NCBI RefSeq assembly: GCF_002631185.1
Contig: NZ_PDNU01000001.1
Location: 206,992-270,991, forward strand
Direction of reading: 5' to 3'
From: Teichococcus rhizosphaerae
Lineage (GTDB): Bacteria; Pseudomonadota; Alphaproteobacteria; Acetobacterales; Acetobacteraceae
Length of the DNA stretch: 64,000 nucleotides
Numbering within the stretch: the stretch's first letter is position 1; every line of letters begins with the position of its first letter. Below, in pieces: positions 9,059 to 20,364 of this stretch. A program made the position numbers and the translations under genes. A model generated the notes under the pieces. The model was not told the DNA's origin. It did no database searches and was given only the letters and a program-made list of their open reading frames with translations.

Positions 9059-9541
9059 TCAGCCGGCGAGCGCCTTCAGCGCGTCGCCGGAGAGGCGTTG
9101 ATCGGTCCATTCCTCGCGCCCGACCGCGCCGATCCGCCGGTAGAAGGCGATGGCGGGCTCGTTCCAGTCGAGCACGTTCCATTCCATCCAGGCATGGCCC
9201 TCGGCCACCGCCCGCCGCGCCAGGGCGCGGAAGAAGGCGAGGCCGATGCCGTGGCGCCGGTGCTCCGGCGCCACGAACACGTCCTCCACCCAGATGCCCG
9301 CGCGGCCGGCGAAGGTGCTGAAGGTCTCGTACCAGAGGCAGACGCCCACCGCCTCGCCGTCGATCTCGGCGATCAGCCCCTGGATGCGGCGGGTCGCCAG
9401 CGCGCCGTAATAGTCCTGCGCGCTGGCGACGACCTCGTGCTCCAGCTTCTCGTAGGCGGCGAGGCCGCGCACCATGGCGAGCACCGCCTCGGCGTCGCGC
9501 GGCCTCGCCTCGCGCAGCGTGAAGCCGGGGCTTCCGCTCAC
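9059..9541 (-). CDS. GNAT-family N-acetyltransferase inside the pdh operon
   Basis: A 160-aa single-domain acetyltransferase. The acetyl-CoA-binding motif A is seen as VEDVFVAPEHRRHGIGLAFFRAL, where HRRHGIG is the pyrophosphate loop. It is followed by WMEWNVLDWNEPAIAFYRRIGA, typical of the diamine/spermidine acetyltransferase-like branch (W-N-x-A-I-x-F-Y). The GTG start overlaps the E2 stop as GTGA, which strongly supports this start and translational coupling. The substrate is unknown; a polyamine-like amine is possible from the motif B similarity but unproven. Confidence 0.82.
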   Translation of the reverse strand: MSGSPGFTLREARPRDAEAVLAMVRGLAAYEKLEHEVVASAQDYYGALATRRIQGLIAEIDGEAVGVCLWYETFSTFAGRAGIWVEDVFVAPEHRRHGIGLAFFRALARRAVAEGHAWMEWNVLDWNEPAIAFYRRIGAVGREEWTDQRLSGDALKALAG

Positions 9542-10911
9542 AGCATCAGGCTCAGCGGGTCCTCGACCACCTTCTTGAAGGCGGCCATCCACTCGGCGGC
9601 CAGTGCGCCATCCACCACGCGGTGATCGACCGAGAGGGTGCAGGTCATGACCGTGGCGATGGCGAGCGCTCCGTCCCGCACCACCGGCCGCTGCTGCCCG
9701 GCGCCGACGGCGAGGATGCCGCCCTGCGGCGGGTTGATGATGGCCGAGAAGCTGGTCACGCCATACATCCCCATGTTGGAGATGCTGAAGCTGCCGCCCT
9801 GGAACTCCTCCAGCTTGAGCTTGCCGGACTTGGCGCGGGCGGCGAGGTCCTTCATCTCGTTGCTGATGGCGGCGAGGCCCTTCTGGTCGGCCTTCCGGAC
9901 GATCGGCGTGATCAGCCCGTCCGGGATAGACACGGCCACCGAGATGTCCACGTCGTGGTACTGGATGATCGCGTCGTCGGTCCAGGAGGCGTTGACGTTC
10001 GGGAACTGGCGCAGCACCCGCGCGGCGGCCTTGATGATCAGGTCGTTGACCGAGAGCTTGAAGGCGCCGGGGCCTTCCTTCGGCGCGCGGCCGTTGAGGT
10101 CCGCCCGCAGCTTCAGCAGCGCATCCAGCTCGATGTCCATCGAGACATAGAAGTGCGGCACCGTCGCCTTGCTCTCCGACAGGCGCTTGGCGATGACCTT
10201 GCGCATGGAGGAGTTCGGCACGGCGGTGTGCGGCGCCGTGATGGCGGGGGCAGGGGCAGGGGCCTTTGGGGTGGCGGCCACGGCGGGCGCGGCCTCGGCC
10301 TTGGGGGCGGCGGCTCCGGCGGCGGCGGGGGCCTGGCCCGGCTTGCCGGCGGCCGCCTCGATGTCGGCCTTCACGATGCGGCCGTTCGGGCCGGAACCCT
10401 GGATGCCGGCGAGATCGACCCCCGCCTGCTGCGCCATGCGGCGCGCGAGCGGCGAGGCGAAGACGCGGTCCTCCTGGCCGGACGCGGCCTGGGCGGGCTT
10501 CTCCGCCGGCGCGGCCTTCGGCCCAGGCGCGGCCTTCGGCTCGGGTGCGGCGGCCGGCTTGCCCTGCGGCGTGGCCTCCTGCTTCGCCTGCGCGGCGGAG
10601 GCGTCGTCGGGGCGGTTCGGCGCCACCTGCTCGGGTGCCTTGGCGCCGGCATCGGCCGGCACCTCCTCGCCCTCCTCGATCAGGATACCGATGGGGGCGT
10701 TCACCTTCACCCCCTCGGTCCCCTCCGGCACCAGGATCTTGCCGAGGATGCCCTCATCGACGGCCTCGAACTCCATGGTGGCCTTGTCGGTCTCGATCTC
10801 GGCGATCACGTCGCCGGCCTTGACCGCCTCGCCTTCCTTTTTCAGCCACCGCGCCAGGTTCCCCTCGGTCATGGTGGGGGAGAGGGCGGGCATCAGGATG
10901 TTGGTCGCCAT
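9538..10911 (-). CDS. pdhC: Pyruvate dehydrogenase E2, dihydrolipoamide acetyltransferase
   Basis: Core of the pyruvate dehydrogenase complex, transferring acetyl from lipoyl to CoA. The 457 aa protein has one lipoyl domain (lipoylated Lys43 in ETDKATME), an Ala/Pro-rich linker, a peripheral-subunit-binding domain (FASPLARRMAQQAG...GPNGRIVKADI, about residues 150-185), a second flexible linker, and the catalytic domain with the active-site HRVVDG near the C-terminus. It begins 14 bases after the E1-beta stop. The E2 linkers are rich in Ala-Pro-Lys, as usual for mobile arms. Confidence 0.95.
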   Translation of the reverse strand: MATNILMPALSPTMTEGNLARWLKKEGEAVKAGDVIAEIETDKATMEFEAVDEGILGKILVPEGTEGVKVNAPIGILIEEGEEVPADAGAKAPEQVAPNRPDDASAAQAKQEATPQGKPAAAPEPKAAPGPKAAPAEKPAQAASGQEDRVFASPLARRMAQQAGVDLAGIQGSGPNGRIVKADIEAAAGKPGQAPAAAGAAAPKAEAAPAVAATPKAPAPAPAITAPHTAVPNSSMRKVIAKRLSESKATVPHFYVSMDIELDALLKLRADLNGRAPKEGPGAFKLSVNDLIIKAAARVLRQFPNVNASWTDDAIIQYHDVDISVAVSIPDGLITPIVRKADQKGLAAISNEMKDLAARAKSGKLKLEEFQGGSFSISNMGMYGVTSFSAIINPPQGGILAVGAGQQRPVVRDGALAIATVMTCTLSVDHRVVDGALAAEWMAAFKKVVEDPLSLML

Positions 10912-10925
10912 GGTCCCGCTTCCCC

Positions 10926-12347
<1,422 letters not shown>

Positions 12348-12349
12348 GG

Positions 12350-13387
12350 TCAGCGGGCCTCCAGCAGCACGTCGGTCCACAGCTCGCTCTCGTCGGGCTC
12401 GGGCGAGGTCTGGGCGAATTCGGCGGAATCGGCGACGATGCGCTTCACCTCGTCGTCGATCGTCTTCAGCTCGGCTTCCGGCAGGCCGCCATCCAGCAGC
12501 TTCTTGCGGGCGGTCTCGATGCAGTCATGCTGCTCGCGCATCTTCTGCACCTCCTCCCGCGTGCGGTACTTCGCCGGATCGGACATGGAGTGGCCGCGGT
12601 AGCGGTAGGTCTTCATCTCCAGGATGTAGGGGCCGCGGCCCTCGCGGCAGTGCGCCACGGCGCGCTCGCCGGCGGCCTTCACCGCCTCCACGTCCATGCC
12701 GTCCACCTGCTCGCCGGGGATGCCCCAGGGGCTGCCATCCTTCGAGCGGTCCTTGGAGGCCGAGGCGCGGTCGGCGCTGGTGCCCATGCCGTACTTGTTG
12801 TTCTCGATGATGAACACGACCGGCAGCTTGAACAGGGCGGCGAGGTTGTAGCTCTCGAACACCTGGCCCTGGTTGGCCGCGCCGTCGCCGTAATAGGTCA
12901 GGCAGACATTGCCGTTGTCGCGGTACATGTTGGCGAAGGCGAGGCCGGCGCCGAGCGAGACCTGCGCGCCCACGATGCCATGGCCGCCATAGAAGCCCTT
13001 CTCGCGGCTGAACATGTGCATCGAGCCGCCCTTGCCCTTGGAGTAGCCTCCAGAGCGCCCGGTCAGCTCCGCCATCACGCCGCGCGCCTCCATGCCGGTG
13101 GCCAGCATGTGGCCATGGTCGCGGTAGGAGGTGATGACCTGGTCACCGGGCTGCAGGCACATCTGCATGCCCACCACCACCGCCTCCTGGCCGATATAGA
13201 GGTGGCAGAAGCCGCCGATGAGCCCCATGCCGTAGAGCTGGCCGGCCTTCTCCTCGAAGCGCCGGATCAGCAGCATGTCGCGATAGGCCTGGAGCAGCTG
13301 CTCCCGGGAAAGCCCGTCCCGCCCCGTGGGAGGGGACTTTGCCTTGCCGCGACGCTTGGTGGTGCCCGCTTCGGCGCCTTGGACCAT
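12350..13387 (-). CDS. pdhA: Pyruvate dehydrogenase E1 alpha subunit
   Basis: Binds thiamine pyrophosphate with E1-beta and decarboxylates pyruvate. At 345 aa it has the typical short alphaproteobacterial form: [33 protein letters not shown], the TPP/Mg motif [12 protein letters not shown] ending in IIENN, and the phosphorylation-loop-like [14 protein letters not shown]. The N-terminal ~25 residues are basic and poorly conserved, so the true start could be slightly downstream. It is the first gene of the pdhA-pdhB-pdhC-GNAT-lpdA operon, preceded by an AT-rich promoter region. Confidence 0.95.
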   Translation of the reverse strand: MVQGAEAGTTKRRGKAKSPPTGRDGLSREQLLQAYRDMLLIRRFEEKAGQLYGMGLIGGFCHLYIGQEAVVVGMQMCLQPGDQVITSYRDHGHMLATGMEARGVMAELTGRSGGYSKGKGGSMHMFSREKGFYGGHGIVGAQVSLGAGLAFANMYRDNGNVCLTYYGDGAANQGQVFESYNLAALFKLPVVFIIENNKYGMGTSADRASASKDRSKDGSPWGIPGEQVDGMDVEAVKAAGERAVAHCREGRGPYILEMKTYRYRGHSMSDPAKYRTREEVQKMREQHDCIETARKKLLDGGLPEAELKTIDDEVKRIVADSAEFAQTSPEPDESELWTDVLLEAR

Positions 13388-13707
13388 CCGGCTGCTCCAT
13401 TCTGCCCGCCACCGCTCGGAATTGGCGGAGACGCAAGGCCGAGATACGTGGCGAATGGTCCGACTGCAAGCGCCAGGCGATAGCCAAGCCCTTGATGCTG
13501 CGGTGCAATATATCGATTAACCTAAATTCGGTTAAACGTCATCTCGTTTCACAGGCGGCGCAATGCCGCTGCGGCAGGACCAGGGCCTCCGACAGAAGGT
13601 TGCGCCCGATAACCCCCTGAAGAAAGTAACGGAAAGCACTTCTCCGGTTTCACGACACCCCGCTACGCCGGCGGCATGCTTCCGCTTTCAGGGGGGGCGG
13701 GAAAAAG
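13388..13707. other. 320-base intergenic region between pdhA and hutI
   Basis: No credible gene on either strand. It holds the likely pdh promoter and its inverted repeat near 13.5 kb, giving a predicted 5' leader of over 100 bases for pdhA. The hutI end of the gap shows nothing further that I can name. Confidence 0.6.
13507..13535 (-). promoter_or_regulatory. Putative pdh operon promoter overlapped by an inverted repeat
   Basis: On the minus strand TTAACC (4 of 6 to -35) and TATATT (5 of 6 to -10) are separated by exactly 17 bases in a locally AT-rich island within very GC-rich DNA. A perfect inverted repeat, TTAACC-N7-GGTTAA (13517-13535), covers the -35 and part of the spacer. It is well placed to bind a repressor or activator that controls pyruvate dehydrogenase. 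The regulator is not identified in this window. Confidence 0.5.
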
Positions 13708-14919
13708 TCAGCGTGCGCGGCCCGCCACCACGCGGCCCATGCAGGGGTTGCCGCCGATCCAGTAGCAAAGCTCGGCCGGGCGGCCGATGCGGAACAGCGC
13801 CAGGTCCGCCCGCAGGCCCGGGCGCAGGACGCCACGGTCATGCAGTCCGAGCGCCGCGGCGGCATGGCGGGTGACGCCGAGCAGCGCCTCCGCCACGGTC
13901 AGCCGGTAAAGGGTGCAGCCCAGGTTCAGCATCAGCAGCAGCGAGCGGGCGGGGGAGGAGCCCGGGTTCATGTCGGTGGAGAGCGCCATGCGCAGCCCCG
14001 CCGCGCGCATCGCCGCGATGTCCGGGTGCCTGGCCTCGCGGATGAAGTAGGTCGCGCCCGGCAGCAGCACCGCGACGCTGCCGGCCTCCGCCAGGGCGCG
14101 CAGCCCCTCGGCGCCGGCATATTCCAGATGGTCGGCCGACAGGGCGCCGAAGCGCGCGGCCAGCGCCGCCCCGCCAAGGTCGGAAAGCTGGTCCGCGTGC
14201 AGCTTCACCGGCAGGCCGGCGGCGCGGGCGGCGGCAAAGACGCGCTCCGTCTGCGCGGGGGAGAAGGCGATGCGCTCGCAGAAGGCGTCCACCGCATCCG
14301 CCAGCCCGGCGGCGGCGGCCATGGGGATGGCCTCGCGCGCGACGAAATCGGTGTAGCCTTCGGCGCCGCCCGGATGGTCTGGCGGCACCGCATGGGCGGC
14401 GAGCAGGGAGGTCACCACCTCCACCGGCAGCTCGGCGCCGAGGCGGCGGGCCACGCGCAGCATCTTCATCTCGGATTCGAGGTCCAGCCCGTAGCCGGAC
14501 TTGATCTCGACGGTGGTGACGCCCTCCGCCATCAGCCCGCGCAGCCGGGGCAGGGCGGCCTCCAGCAGCGCGTTCTCGCTGGCCGCCCGGGTCGCGCGCA
14601 CGCTGGAGAAGATGCCGCCACCCGCGCGGGCGATCTCCTCATAGGTGGCGCCTTCCAGCCGCTGCTCGAACTCGCCTGCGCGGTTGCCGCCAAAGACGAG
14701 ATGGGTGTGGCAGTCGATCAGGCCGGGGAAGATCCAGGCGCCCTCGCAATCGGTCACCGCCGCCGCATGCGCGGGCAGCTCGGCGCGCCTTCCCACCCAG
14801 GCGATGCTCCCGCCGCGCGTGGCGACGGCCCCGTCCTCGACGATGCCGAGCGGCGCTTCGGCCGGCCCGTCCATGGTGGCGAGGTTGGCGTTGAGCCAGA
14901 CATGGTCGAAGCCGCTCAT
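13708..14919 (-). CDS. hutI: Imidazolonepropionase
   Basis: Third step of histidine degradation, hydrolysing imidazolone-5-propionate to formiminoglutamate. The 403 aa amidohydrolase has [16 protein letters not shown] (metal His pair), the substrate Arg/Tyr region [28 protein letters not shown] with a metal His, and the metal Asp in [11 protein letters not shown]. It is the last gene of the hutC-hutU-hutH-hutI transcript, 36 bases after hutH. The product passes to HutF encoded on the other strand of this locus. Confidence 0.95.
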   Translation of the reverse strand: MSGFDHVWLNANLATMDGPAEAPLGIVEDGAVATRGGSIAWVGRRAELPAHAAAVTDCEGAWIFPGLIDCHTHLVFGGNRAGEFEQRLEGATYEEIARAGGGIFSSVRATRAASENALLEAALPRLRGLMAEGVTTVEIKSGYGLDLESEMKMLRVARRLGAELPVEVVTSLLAAHAVPPDHPGGAEGYTDFVAREAIPMAAAAGLADAVDAFCERIAFSPAQTERVFAAARAAGLPVKLHADQLSDLGGAALAARFGALSADHLEYAGAEGLRALAEAGSVAVLLPGATYFIREARHPDIAAMRAAGLRMALSTDMNPGSSPARSLLLMLNLGCTLYRLTVAEALLGVTRHAAAALGLHDRGVLRPGLRADLALFRIGRPAELCYWIGGNPCMGRVVAGRAR

Positions 14920-14955
14920 CGGTGTGTCCTGCGCTGATGCGGGCGGGCTGCTGTT

Positions 14956-16464
14956 TCAGTTGGCGAGGGTGGCGAACGCCCCGTGTTCCACCAGCCGCTT
15001 CGCCGCGGCGATGTCGGGCGCCATGTGCCGGTCCTCGTCCCAGGGCGCCGCCACCGCGCGGATCTCCGCCAGGGCCTTTTCCAGCACGGCGGAGGAAGCC
15101 AGGGGCCGGTGGAAGCCGATGCCCTGCGCCGCCGCCAGGAACTCGACGGCCAGGATGCCCGCCGTGTTGTCCGCCATCTCCGCCAGGCGCAGCGCCGCGC
15201 CGGTGGCCATGGAGACGTGGTCCTCCTGGTTGGCGCTGGTGGGCAGGCTGTCCACGCTGCGGGGGTGGGCGAGGGACTTGTTCTCGCTGGCCAGCGCCGC
15301 CGCCGTGACCTGCGCGATCATGAAGCCCGAGTTCAGCCCGCCCTCGCGCACCAGGAAGGCAGCCAGGCCGGACAGCACCGGGTCGGTCAGCAGGGCGATG
15401 CGGCGCTCGGACAGCGCGCCGATCTCGGCCAGCGCCAGGGCGATGGTGTCCGCCGCGAAGGCCACCGGCTCGGCGTGGAAATTGCCGCCCGACAGCACCT
15501 CGCCCTCGGCGGTGACGAGCGGGTTGTCGGTCACGGCGTTGGCCTCGCGTTCCAGCACGGCGGCGGCGTGGTCCAGCAGGTCGAGGCAGGCGCCCATCAC
15601 CTGGGGCTGGCAGCGCAGGCAGTAGGGGTCCTGCACGCGGCTGTCGCCCGTGCGGTGGCTTTCGCGGATGGCGCTGCCCTCCAGCAGGGCGCGCAGCGCG
15701 GCGGCGGCGCGGATCTGCCCCGGCTGGCCGCGCAGCGCGTGGATGCGCGGGTCGAAGGGCGTGTCCGAGCCGCGCGCCGCATCGACGCTCATGGCACCCG
15801 CCACCAGCGCGCTGCGCCACAGCGATTCCGTGGCGAACAGTCCGGCGAGAGCGAGGGCGGTGGAGACCTGCGTGCCGTTCAGCAGCGCCAGCCCCTCCTT
15901 CGGCCCCAGCTCCAGCGGCGCGAGGCCGGCGCGCCTCAGCGCCTCGGCGCCGGGCAGCACCTCGTCGCCGACAAAGGCCTCGCCCTCGCCGATCAGCACC
16001 AGCGACATGTGCGCCAGCGGCGCGAGGTCGCCCGAGGCGCCGACCGAGCCCTTGGCGGGAATGGCCGGCAGCACGCCCGCGCGCAGCAGCCCGAGCAGTG
16101 TGGAGACCACCTCCGGCCGCACCGCCGAGGCGCCGCGCGCCAGGGAGAGCGCCTTCAGCGCCAGGATCAGCCGCACCACCGGCGCGGGGAGAAAGGCGCC
16201 GGTGCCGGCAGCGTGGCTGCGCAGCAGGTTGCGCTGCAGCCGCGCCAGGTCCTCGGTGCCGATGCGCTGGCTGGCCAGCTTGCCGAAGCCCGTGTTGACG
16301 CCATAGAGCGCCTCGCCCGTGGCGATGCGCGCCGCCAGCGCGGTGACGGAGGCCTGCACCACGCCTTCCCACCCTTCGGGCAGTTCCAGCGCGGCGCCTT
16401 CGAGGAGAGCGCGCAGATCGGCCAGCGTCGCCTGGCCGGGCGCGATGCGGCGGATGTCGCTCAC
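14956..16464 (-). CDS. hutH: Histidine ammonia-lyase
   Basis: Removes ammonia from L-histidine to give trans-urocanate. 502 aa, normal size. The autocatalytic MIO cofactor precursor Ala143-Ser144-Gly145 lies in [14 protein letters not shown], and the catalytic Tyr and neighbours lie in [27 protein letters not shown] and the C-terminal SADQ-like [10 protein letters not shown] block are present. The GTG start overlaps the hutU stop as GTGA, so the order hutU then hutH is translationally coupled. A longer frame upstream has no family similarity. Confidence 0.95.
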   Translation of the reverse strand: MSDIRRIAPGQATLADLRALLEGAALELPEGWEGVVQASVTALAARIATGEALYGVNTGFGKLASQRIGTEDLARLQRNLLRSHAAGTGAFLPAPVVRLILALKALSLARGASAVRPEVVSTLLGLLRAGVLPAIPAKGSVGASGDLAPLAHMSLVLIGEGEAFVGDEVLPGAEALRRAGLAPLELGPKEGLALLNGTQVSTALALAGLFATESLWRSALVAGAMSVDAARGSDTPFDPRIHALRGQPGQIRAAAALRALLEGSAIRESHRTGDSRVQDPYCLRCQPQVMGACLDLLDHAAAVLEREANAVTDNPLVTAEGEVLSGGNFHAEPVAFAADTIALALAEIGALSERRIALLTDPVLSGLAAFLVREGGLNSGFMIAQVTAAALASENKSLAHPRSVDSLPTSANQEDHVSMATGAALRLAEMADNTAGILAVEFLAAAQGIGFHRPLASSAVLEKALAEIRAVAAPWDEDRHMAPDIAAAKRLVEHGAFATLAN

Positions 16465-18140
16465 CGGGCATCTCCCAGCATCGGCAGGTCCAGCCCCTGT
16501 TCCCGCGCGCAGTCGATGGCAATGTCGTAGCCCGCATCGGCATGGCGCATGACGCCGGTGGCCGGGTCGTTCCACAGCACGCGCTTCAGGCGCCGCGCCG
16601 CGTCCTCCGTGCCATCGGCCACGATCACCATGCCGGCGTGCTGCGAATAGCCCATGCCGACGCCGCCGCCATGGTGCAGCGAAACCCAGGTGGCGCCGGA
16701 GGCGGTGTTGAGCAGCGCGTTCAGCAAAGGCCAGTCGGACACGGCGTCTGAGCCGTCCTTCATCGCCTCCGTCTCGCGGTTGGGCGAGGCGACGGAGCCG
16801 GAATCCAGGTGGTCGCGGCCGATGACGATGGGCGCCTTCAGCTCGCCGCGCGCCACCATCTCGTTGAAGGCGAGGCCGAGCCGGTGCCGCTGCCCGAGGC
16901 CCACCCAGCAGATGCGCGCCGGCAGCCCCTGGAAGCGGATGCGCTCGCGCGCCATGTCCAGCCAGCGGTGCAGGTGCCTGTCGTCGGGGATCAGCTCGCG
17001 CACCTTGTCGTCGGTGCGGCGGATGTCCTCCGGGTCGCCGGACAGCGCGGCCCAGCGGAAGGGGCCGACGCCGCGGCAGAAGAGCGGGCGGATATAGGCC
17101 GGCACGAAGCCCGGAAAGCCGAAGGCGCCCTCCAGCCCTTCATCCTTGGCCATCTGGCGGATGTTGTTGCCGTAGTCGAGCACGGCGCTGCCCATGCGCT
17201 GGAAGTCCAGCATCGCCTGCACATGCGCCACCATCGACTTCTTCGCCGCCGCCGCCACGGCCTTCGGGTCGCTCTCGCGCTTCGCTTCCCATTCCGCCAG
17301 CGTCCAGCCGGCGGGGAGGTAGCCGTTGGCGGGGTCGTGCGCGCTGGTCTGGTCGGTGACGATGTCGGGCACCACGCCGCGCTTCACCAGCTCGGGGAAG
17401 ATCTCCGCCGCGTTGCCGAGAAGCCCGATGCTGACAGGCTTCTTCTCGATGCAGGCGGCGCCGATCATCGCCAGCGCCTGATCGACCGAGGTGGCGCGCC
17501 TGTCGAGATAGCCGGTCTCGAGCCGCTTCTCGATGCGCGAGGGCTGGCACTCCACCGCCAGCACGGAGGCGCCGGCGAACACGCCCGCCAGCGGCTGCGC
17601 GCCGCCCATGCCGCCGAGGCCGCCGGTCAGGATCCAGCGCCCGGCGAGGTCGCCGCCGAAATGCTGGCGCCCGGCCTCCACGAAGGTCTCGTAGGTGCCC
17701 TGCACGATGCCCTGGCTGCCGATATAGATCCAGGAGCCCGCCGTCATCTGGCCGTACATCATCAGCCCGGCGCGGTCGAGCGCGTTGAACTGCTCCCAGT
17801 TCGCCCAGGCCGGCACGAGATTGCTGTTGGCGATCAGCACGCGCGGCGCGTCCTTGTGCGTCTCGAACACGCCCACCGGCTTGCCGGACTGCACCAGCAG
17901 CGTCTGGTTCTCCTCCAGCCGCTTCAGCACGGAGAGGATGGTCTCGTAGCTCTGCCAGTCGCGCGCGGCGCGGCCGATGCCGCCATAGACCACCAGCTCG
18001 CCCGGGCGCTCGGCCACCTCGTCGTCGAGGTTGTTCATCAGCATCCGCATCGCCGCCTCGGTGGTCCAGTGGCGGGCGGTGAGGGTGTCCCCGCGCGGGG
18101 CGCGGATGGCGGGCGCGTTGCGGAACCGGGTCTGCGACAT
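16461..18140 (-). CDS. hutU: Urocanate hydratase
   Basis: Converts urocanate to imidazolonepropionate using tightly bound NAD+ as electrophile. The 559 aa length is typical. Conserved blocks seen are LIVYGG-like [34 protein letters not shown] (NAD-binding glycine-rich region), TDQTSAHDP, and [21 protein letters not shown] around the active-site Cys. The hutC stop lies 23 bases upstream, so hutU is the first enzyme gene of the transcript headed by its own repressor gene. Confidence 0.95.
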   Translation of the reverse strand: MSQTRFRNAPAIRAPRGDTLTARHWTTEAAMRMLMNNLDDEVAERPGELVVYGGIGRAARDWQSYETILSVLKRLEENQTLLVQSGKPVGVFETHKDAPRVLIANSNLVPAWANWEQFNALDRAGLMMYGQMTAGSWIYIGSQGIVQGTYETFVEAGRQHFGGDLAGRWILTGGLGGMGGAQPLAGVFAGASVLAVECQPSRIEKRLETGYLDRRATSVDQALAMIGAACIEKKPVSIGLLGNAAEIFPELVKRGVVPDIVTDQTSAHDPANGYLPAGWTLAEWEAKRESDPKAVAAAAKKSMVAHVQAMLDFQRMGSAVLDYGNNIRQMAKDEGLEGAFGFPGFVPAYIRPLFCRGVGPFRWAALSGDPEDIRRTDDKVRELIPDDRHLHRWLDMARERIRFQGLPARICWVGLGQRHRLGLAFNEMVARGELKAPIVIGRDHLDSGSVASPNRETEAMKDGSDAVSDWPLLNALLNTASGATWVSLHHGGGVGMGYSQHAGMVIVADGTEDAARRLKRVLWNDPATGVMRHADAGYDIAIDCAREQGLDLPMLGDAR

Positions 18141-18163
18141 GGGTCTGTCTCTTCCGATGCGGG

Positions 18164-18916
18164 TCAGTCGAGCGCGCTGCCGAGGCGGTAGCGCGTGCCG
18201 GGATGGGTGAGGAAGGCCCGCGTCGCCACCACGCGCCACGACCAGGTGCGGCGGTGGACCAGCAGGCAGGGCTCGTCGGGCGGAATGTCCAGCGCGGCGG
18301 CGATCTCGGGGGCGGGGCGGGTGGCTTCCACCACATGCTCCACCCGCTCGGGCGGCGCGCAGGAGGTGAGGTAGCGGTAGGGCGTGATGCGGGTGAAGTC
18401 CTGCTCCAGGAAGCGCGGAGCGATCACCGGGTTGACGAGGCGCTCCTCGAACTGCACGGCCACGCCATCCTCCCGGTGCACCAGCCGCACCTCGAACAGT
18501 TCTGCTCGTTCGGGCAGGCCGAAGGCGGCGGCCATGGCCGCATCGGCGCGCAGGCGGCCGAGCGAGAGCACTTCGGCGCCGTGCGTGCCGCCGCGCTCGC
18601 CGATCTCCTCGGCGATGTCGCGCAGCTCCAGCAGGTTGGATTGCGGCTTGGCGCCGGCGACGAAGGTGCCCACGCCCTGCACCCGCACCAGCAGCCCCGC
18701 ATCGGCCAGCTCGCGCAGCGCGCGGTTGACGGTGACGCGGGAAACGCCGGTCAGCCTCACCAGCTCATGCTCGGAGGGCACCCGGTCCTCCGCGCCCCAT
18801 TCGCCGCTGGCGACGCGGCTGAGGATGAAGGCCTTGATCTGCTGGTAGCGCGGCGTCGCCGGGCTGGGGGTCGGCAGCAGGGCGGGGCGTCCGGCGGCTT
18901 GCATGGTGCGGAGCAT
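18164..18916 (-). CDS. hutC: GntR/HutC-family transcriptional regulator of histidine utilisation
   Basis: About 250 aa: an N-terminal winged helix ([60 protein letters not shown]) and a C-terminal UTRA effector domain ([45 protein letters not shown]). HutC repressors are relieved by urocanate in studied species. Its position at the head of the hutUHI transcript and opposite hutF argues that it controls both. Two ATGs are possible, at 18916 and 18904; neither has a Shine-Dalgarno, and a promoter element overlaps the first, so the shorter, near-leaderless form is a real option. Confidence 0.9.
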   Translation of the reverse strand: MLRTMQAAGRPALLPTPSPATPRYQQIKAFILSRVASGEWGAEDRVPSEHELVRLTGVSRVTVNRALRELADAGLLVRVQGVGTFVAGAKPQSNLLELRDIAEEIGERGGTHGAEVLSLGRLRADAAMAAAFGLPERAELFEVRLVHREDGVAVQFEERLVNPVIAPRFLEQDFTRITPYRYLTSCAPPERVEHVVEATRPAPEIAAALDIPPDEPCLLVHRRTWSWRVVATRAFLTHPGTRYRLGSALD

Positions 18917-18918
18917 GG

Positions 18919-18944
18919 TTGTCTTGACAAGTCCAGTCAACTGG
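18919..18944. promoter_or_regulatory. Divergent hut promoter with candidate HutC operator
   Basis: The hutC/hutF gap holds two adjacent 12-bp dyads: TTGTC-TT-GACAA (18919-18930) and CCAGT-CA-ACTGG (18933-18944). A perfect -35 hexamer TTGACA faces hutF (18924-18929), and TTGACT faces hutC on the opposite strand (18940-18935), so the two -35 boxes point toward each other inside the dyads. The -10 elements are weak in both directions. One repressor bound here could silence both transcripts. Confidence 0.5.
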
Positions 18945-18984
18945 AAAGACGATGCGCTCCATCGTCGTGAGAAGGCTTCCCGGC

Positions 18985-20364
18985 ATGACCTCCTACTTCG
19001 CCCCCGCCGCCCTGCTTCCCGATGGCTGGGCGCGCGACGTGCGCATCGAGACCGATGCGGCCGGCAGCATCTCCGCCGTGCTGGCGGGGGCGGCACCGGA
19101 GGGGGCGGAACTTCTGCCGGGCGTGGTGATCCCCGGCGTGCCGAACCTCCATTCCCACGCCTTCCAGCGCGCCATGGCCGGGCATGCCGAGCGCCGCTCG
19201 CCGCCCGAGGCGCGCGACGCGGAGGGGGGCGAGGATTCCTTCTGGACCTGGCGCACCACGATGTACCGCTTCGTCGGCCGCTTCACGCCGGAGGACGCGG
19301 AAGCCGTGGCCGCGCAGCTCTACGCCGAATGCCTGGAATGGGGTTTTACGAGTCTCGCCGAGTTCCACTACCTGCACCACCAGCCGGACGGCACGCCCTA
19401 TGACGAGCCGGCGGAGATGGCGCTGCGCCACCTGGCGGCAGCGCGCAGCACGGGCATCGGCATCACCCTGCTGCCCAGCCTGTACCGGCATGGCGGCATC
19501 TTCGGAAAGGAGCCGGTGCCGGGGCAGCGGCGCTTTCTCAACGACCTCGACGGCTTCTGGCGCATCGCCGATGGCATCCGGGGCGCCATCGCGGGCGACG
19601 CCCAGGCGGGGCTCGGCCTCGCGCCGCACTCCCTGCGCGCGGTGACGCCGGAAATGCTGGCCGAGTGCGCCCGCTTCGAGGGTCCCATCCACATCCACGC
19701 CGCCGAGCAGCGGCGCGAGGTGGCGGAATGCCTCGCCGCCACCGGCGCCCGCCCGGTGGAATGGCTGCTGGGCAACATGCCGCTCGATGCGCGCTGGTGC
19801 CTGATCCACTGCACCCACATGACGGAGGAGGAGGCCGCCGCCCTGGCGCGGAGCGGCGCGGTGGCGGGGCTCTGCCCCAGCACGGAGGCCTCGCTCGGCG
19901 ACGGCATCTTCGGCCTGCCGGCCTATCGCGCGGCGGGCGGGCTTCTCGGCTTCGGCACGGACAGCCATGTCGGCACCTCGCCGCGCGACGAGATGCGGCA
20001 GCTCGAGACCAGCCAGCGGCTGGCATGGCAGCACCGCTCCATCGCGACCGACGCGGCGCACCCGCATCCCGGCCGCAACCTGCTGGAGGCGGCGCTGGCG
20101 GGCGGCGCGCAGGCCAGCGGACGGGCGGTCGGCGCCATCGCGCCCGGCCGGCGCTGCGACCTGGTGGCGCTGGACGACGGGCACCCCGCGCTGTGCGGCC
20201 GCCGGGGCGACGAGCTGCTCGATGCCTGGGTGTTCAGCGGCCAGGGCAATCCGGTGCGGCAGGTGGTGGCGGGAGGTCGCGTGGTGGTGCGGGAGGGGCG
20301 GCACGTTGCGGCGGAGCCCATCGCCGCCGCCTTCCGCGCCGCGATGCGGAGGCTCTCGGCATGA
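18985..20364 (+). CDS. hutF: Formimidoylglutamate deiminase
   Basis: Converts N-formimino-L-glutamate to N-formyl-L-glutamate and ammonia. 459 aa amidohydrolase; the N-terminus FAPAALLPDGWARDV is the usual HutF start. Metal and substrate motifs seen are NLHSHAFQRAMAGHAERR, LHHQPDGTPYD, HIHAAEQRREV, LIHCTHMT, and FGTDSHVGTSPRDEMRQLE. An in-frame ATG 33 bases upstream is also possible. It belongs to the five-step route that ends with formylglutamate deformylase (HutG), which I do not find nearby. Its stop overlaps the following GNAT gene. Confidence 0.93.
   Translation: MTSYFAPAALLPDGWARDVRIETDAAGSISAVLAGAAPEGAELLPGVVIPGVPNLHSHAFQRAMAGHAERRSPPEARDAEGGEDSFWTWRTTMYRFVGRFTPEDAEAVAAQLYAECLEWGFTSLAEFHYLHHQPDGTPYDEPAEMALRHLAAARSTGIGITLLPSLYRHGGIFGKEPVPGQRRFLNDLDGFWRIADGIRGAIAGDAQAGLGLAPHSLRAVTPEMLAECARFEGPIHIHAAEQRREVAECLAATGARPVEWLLGNMPLDARWCLIHCTHMTEEEAAALARSGAVAGLCPSTEASLGDGIFGLPAYRAAGGLLGFGTDSHVGTSPRDEMRQLETSQRLAWQHRSIATDAAHPHPGRNLLEAALAGGAQASGRAVGAIAPGRRCDLVALDDGHPALCGRRGDELLDAWVFSGQGNPVRQVVAGGRVVVREGRHVAAEPIAAAFRAAMRRLSA

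Noticed and set aside
7588..9321. 577-aa plus-strand frame opposite lpdA.
   Set aside because: No recognisable domain, and lpdA on the other strand is complete with all cofactor motifs.
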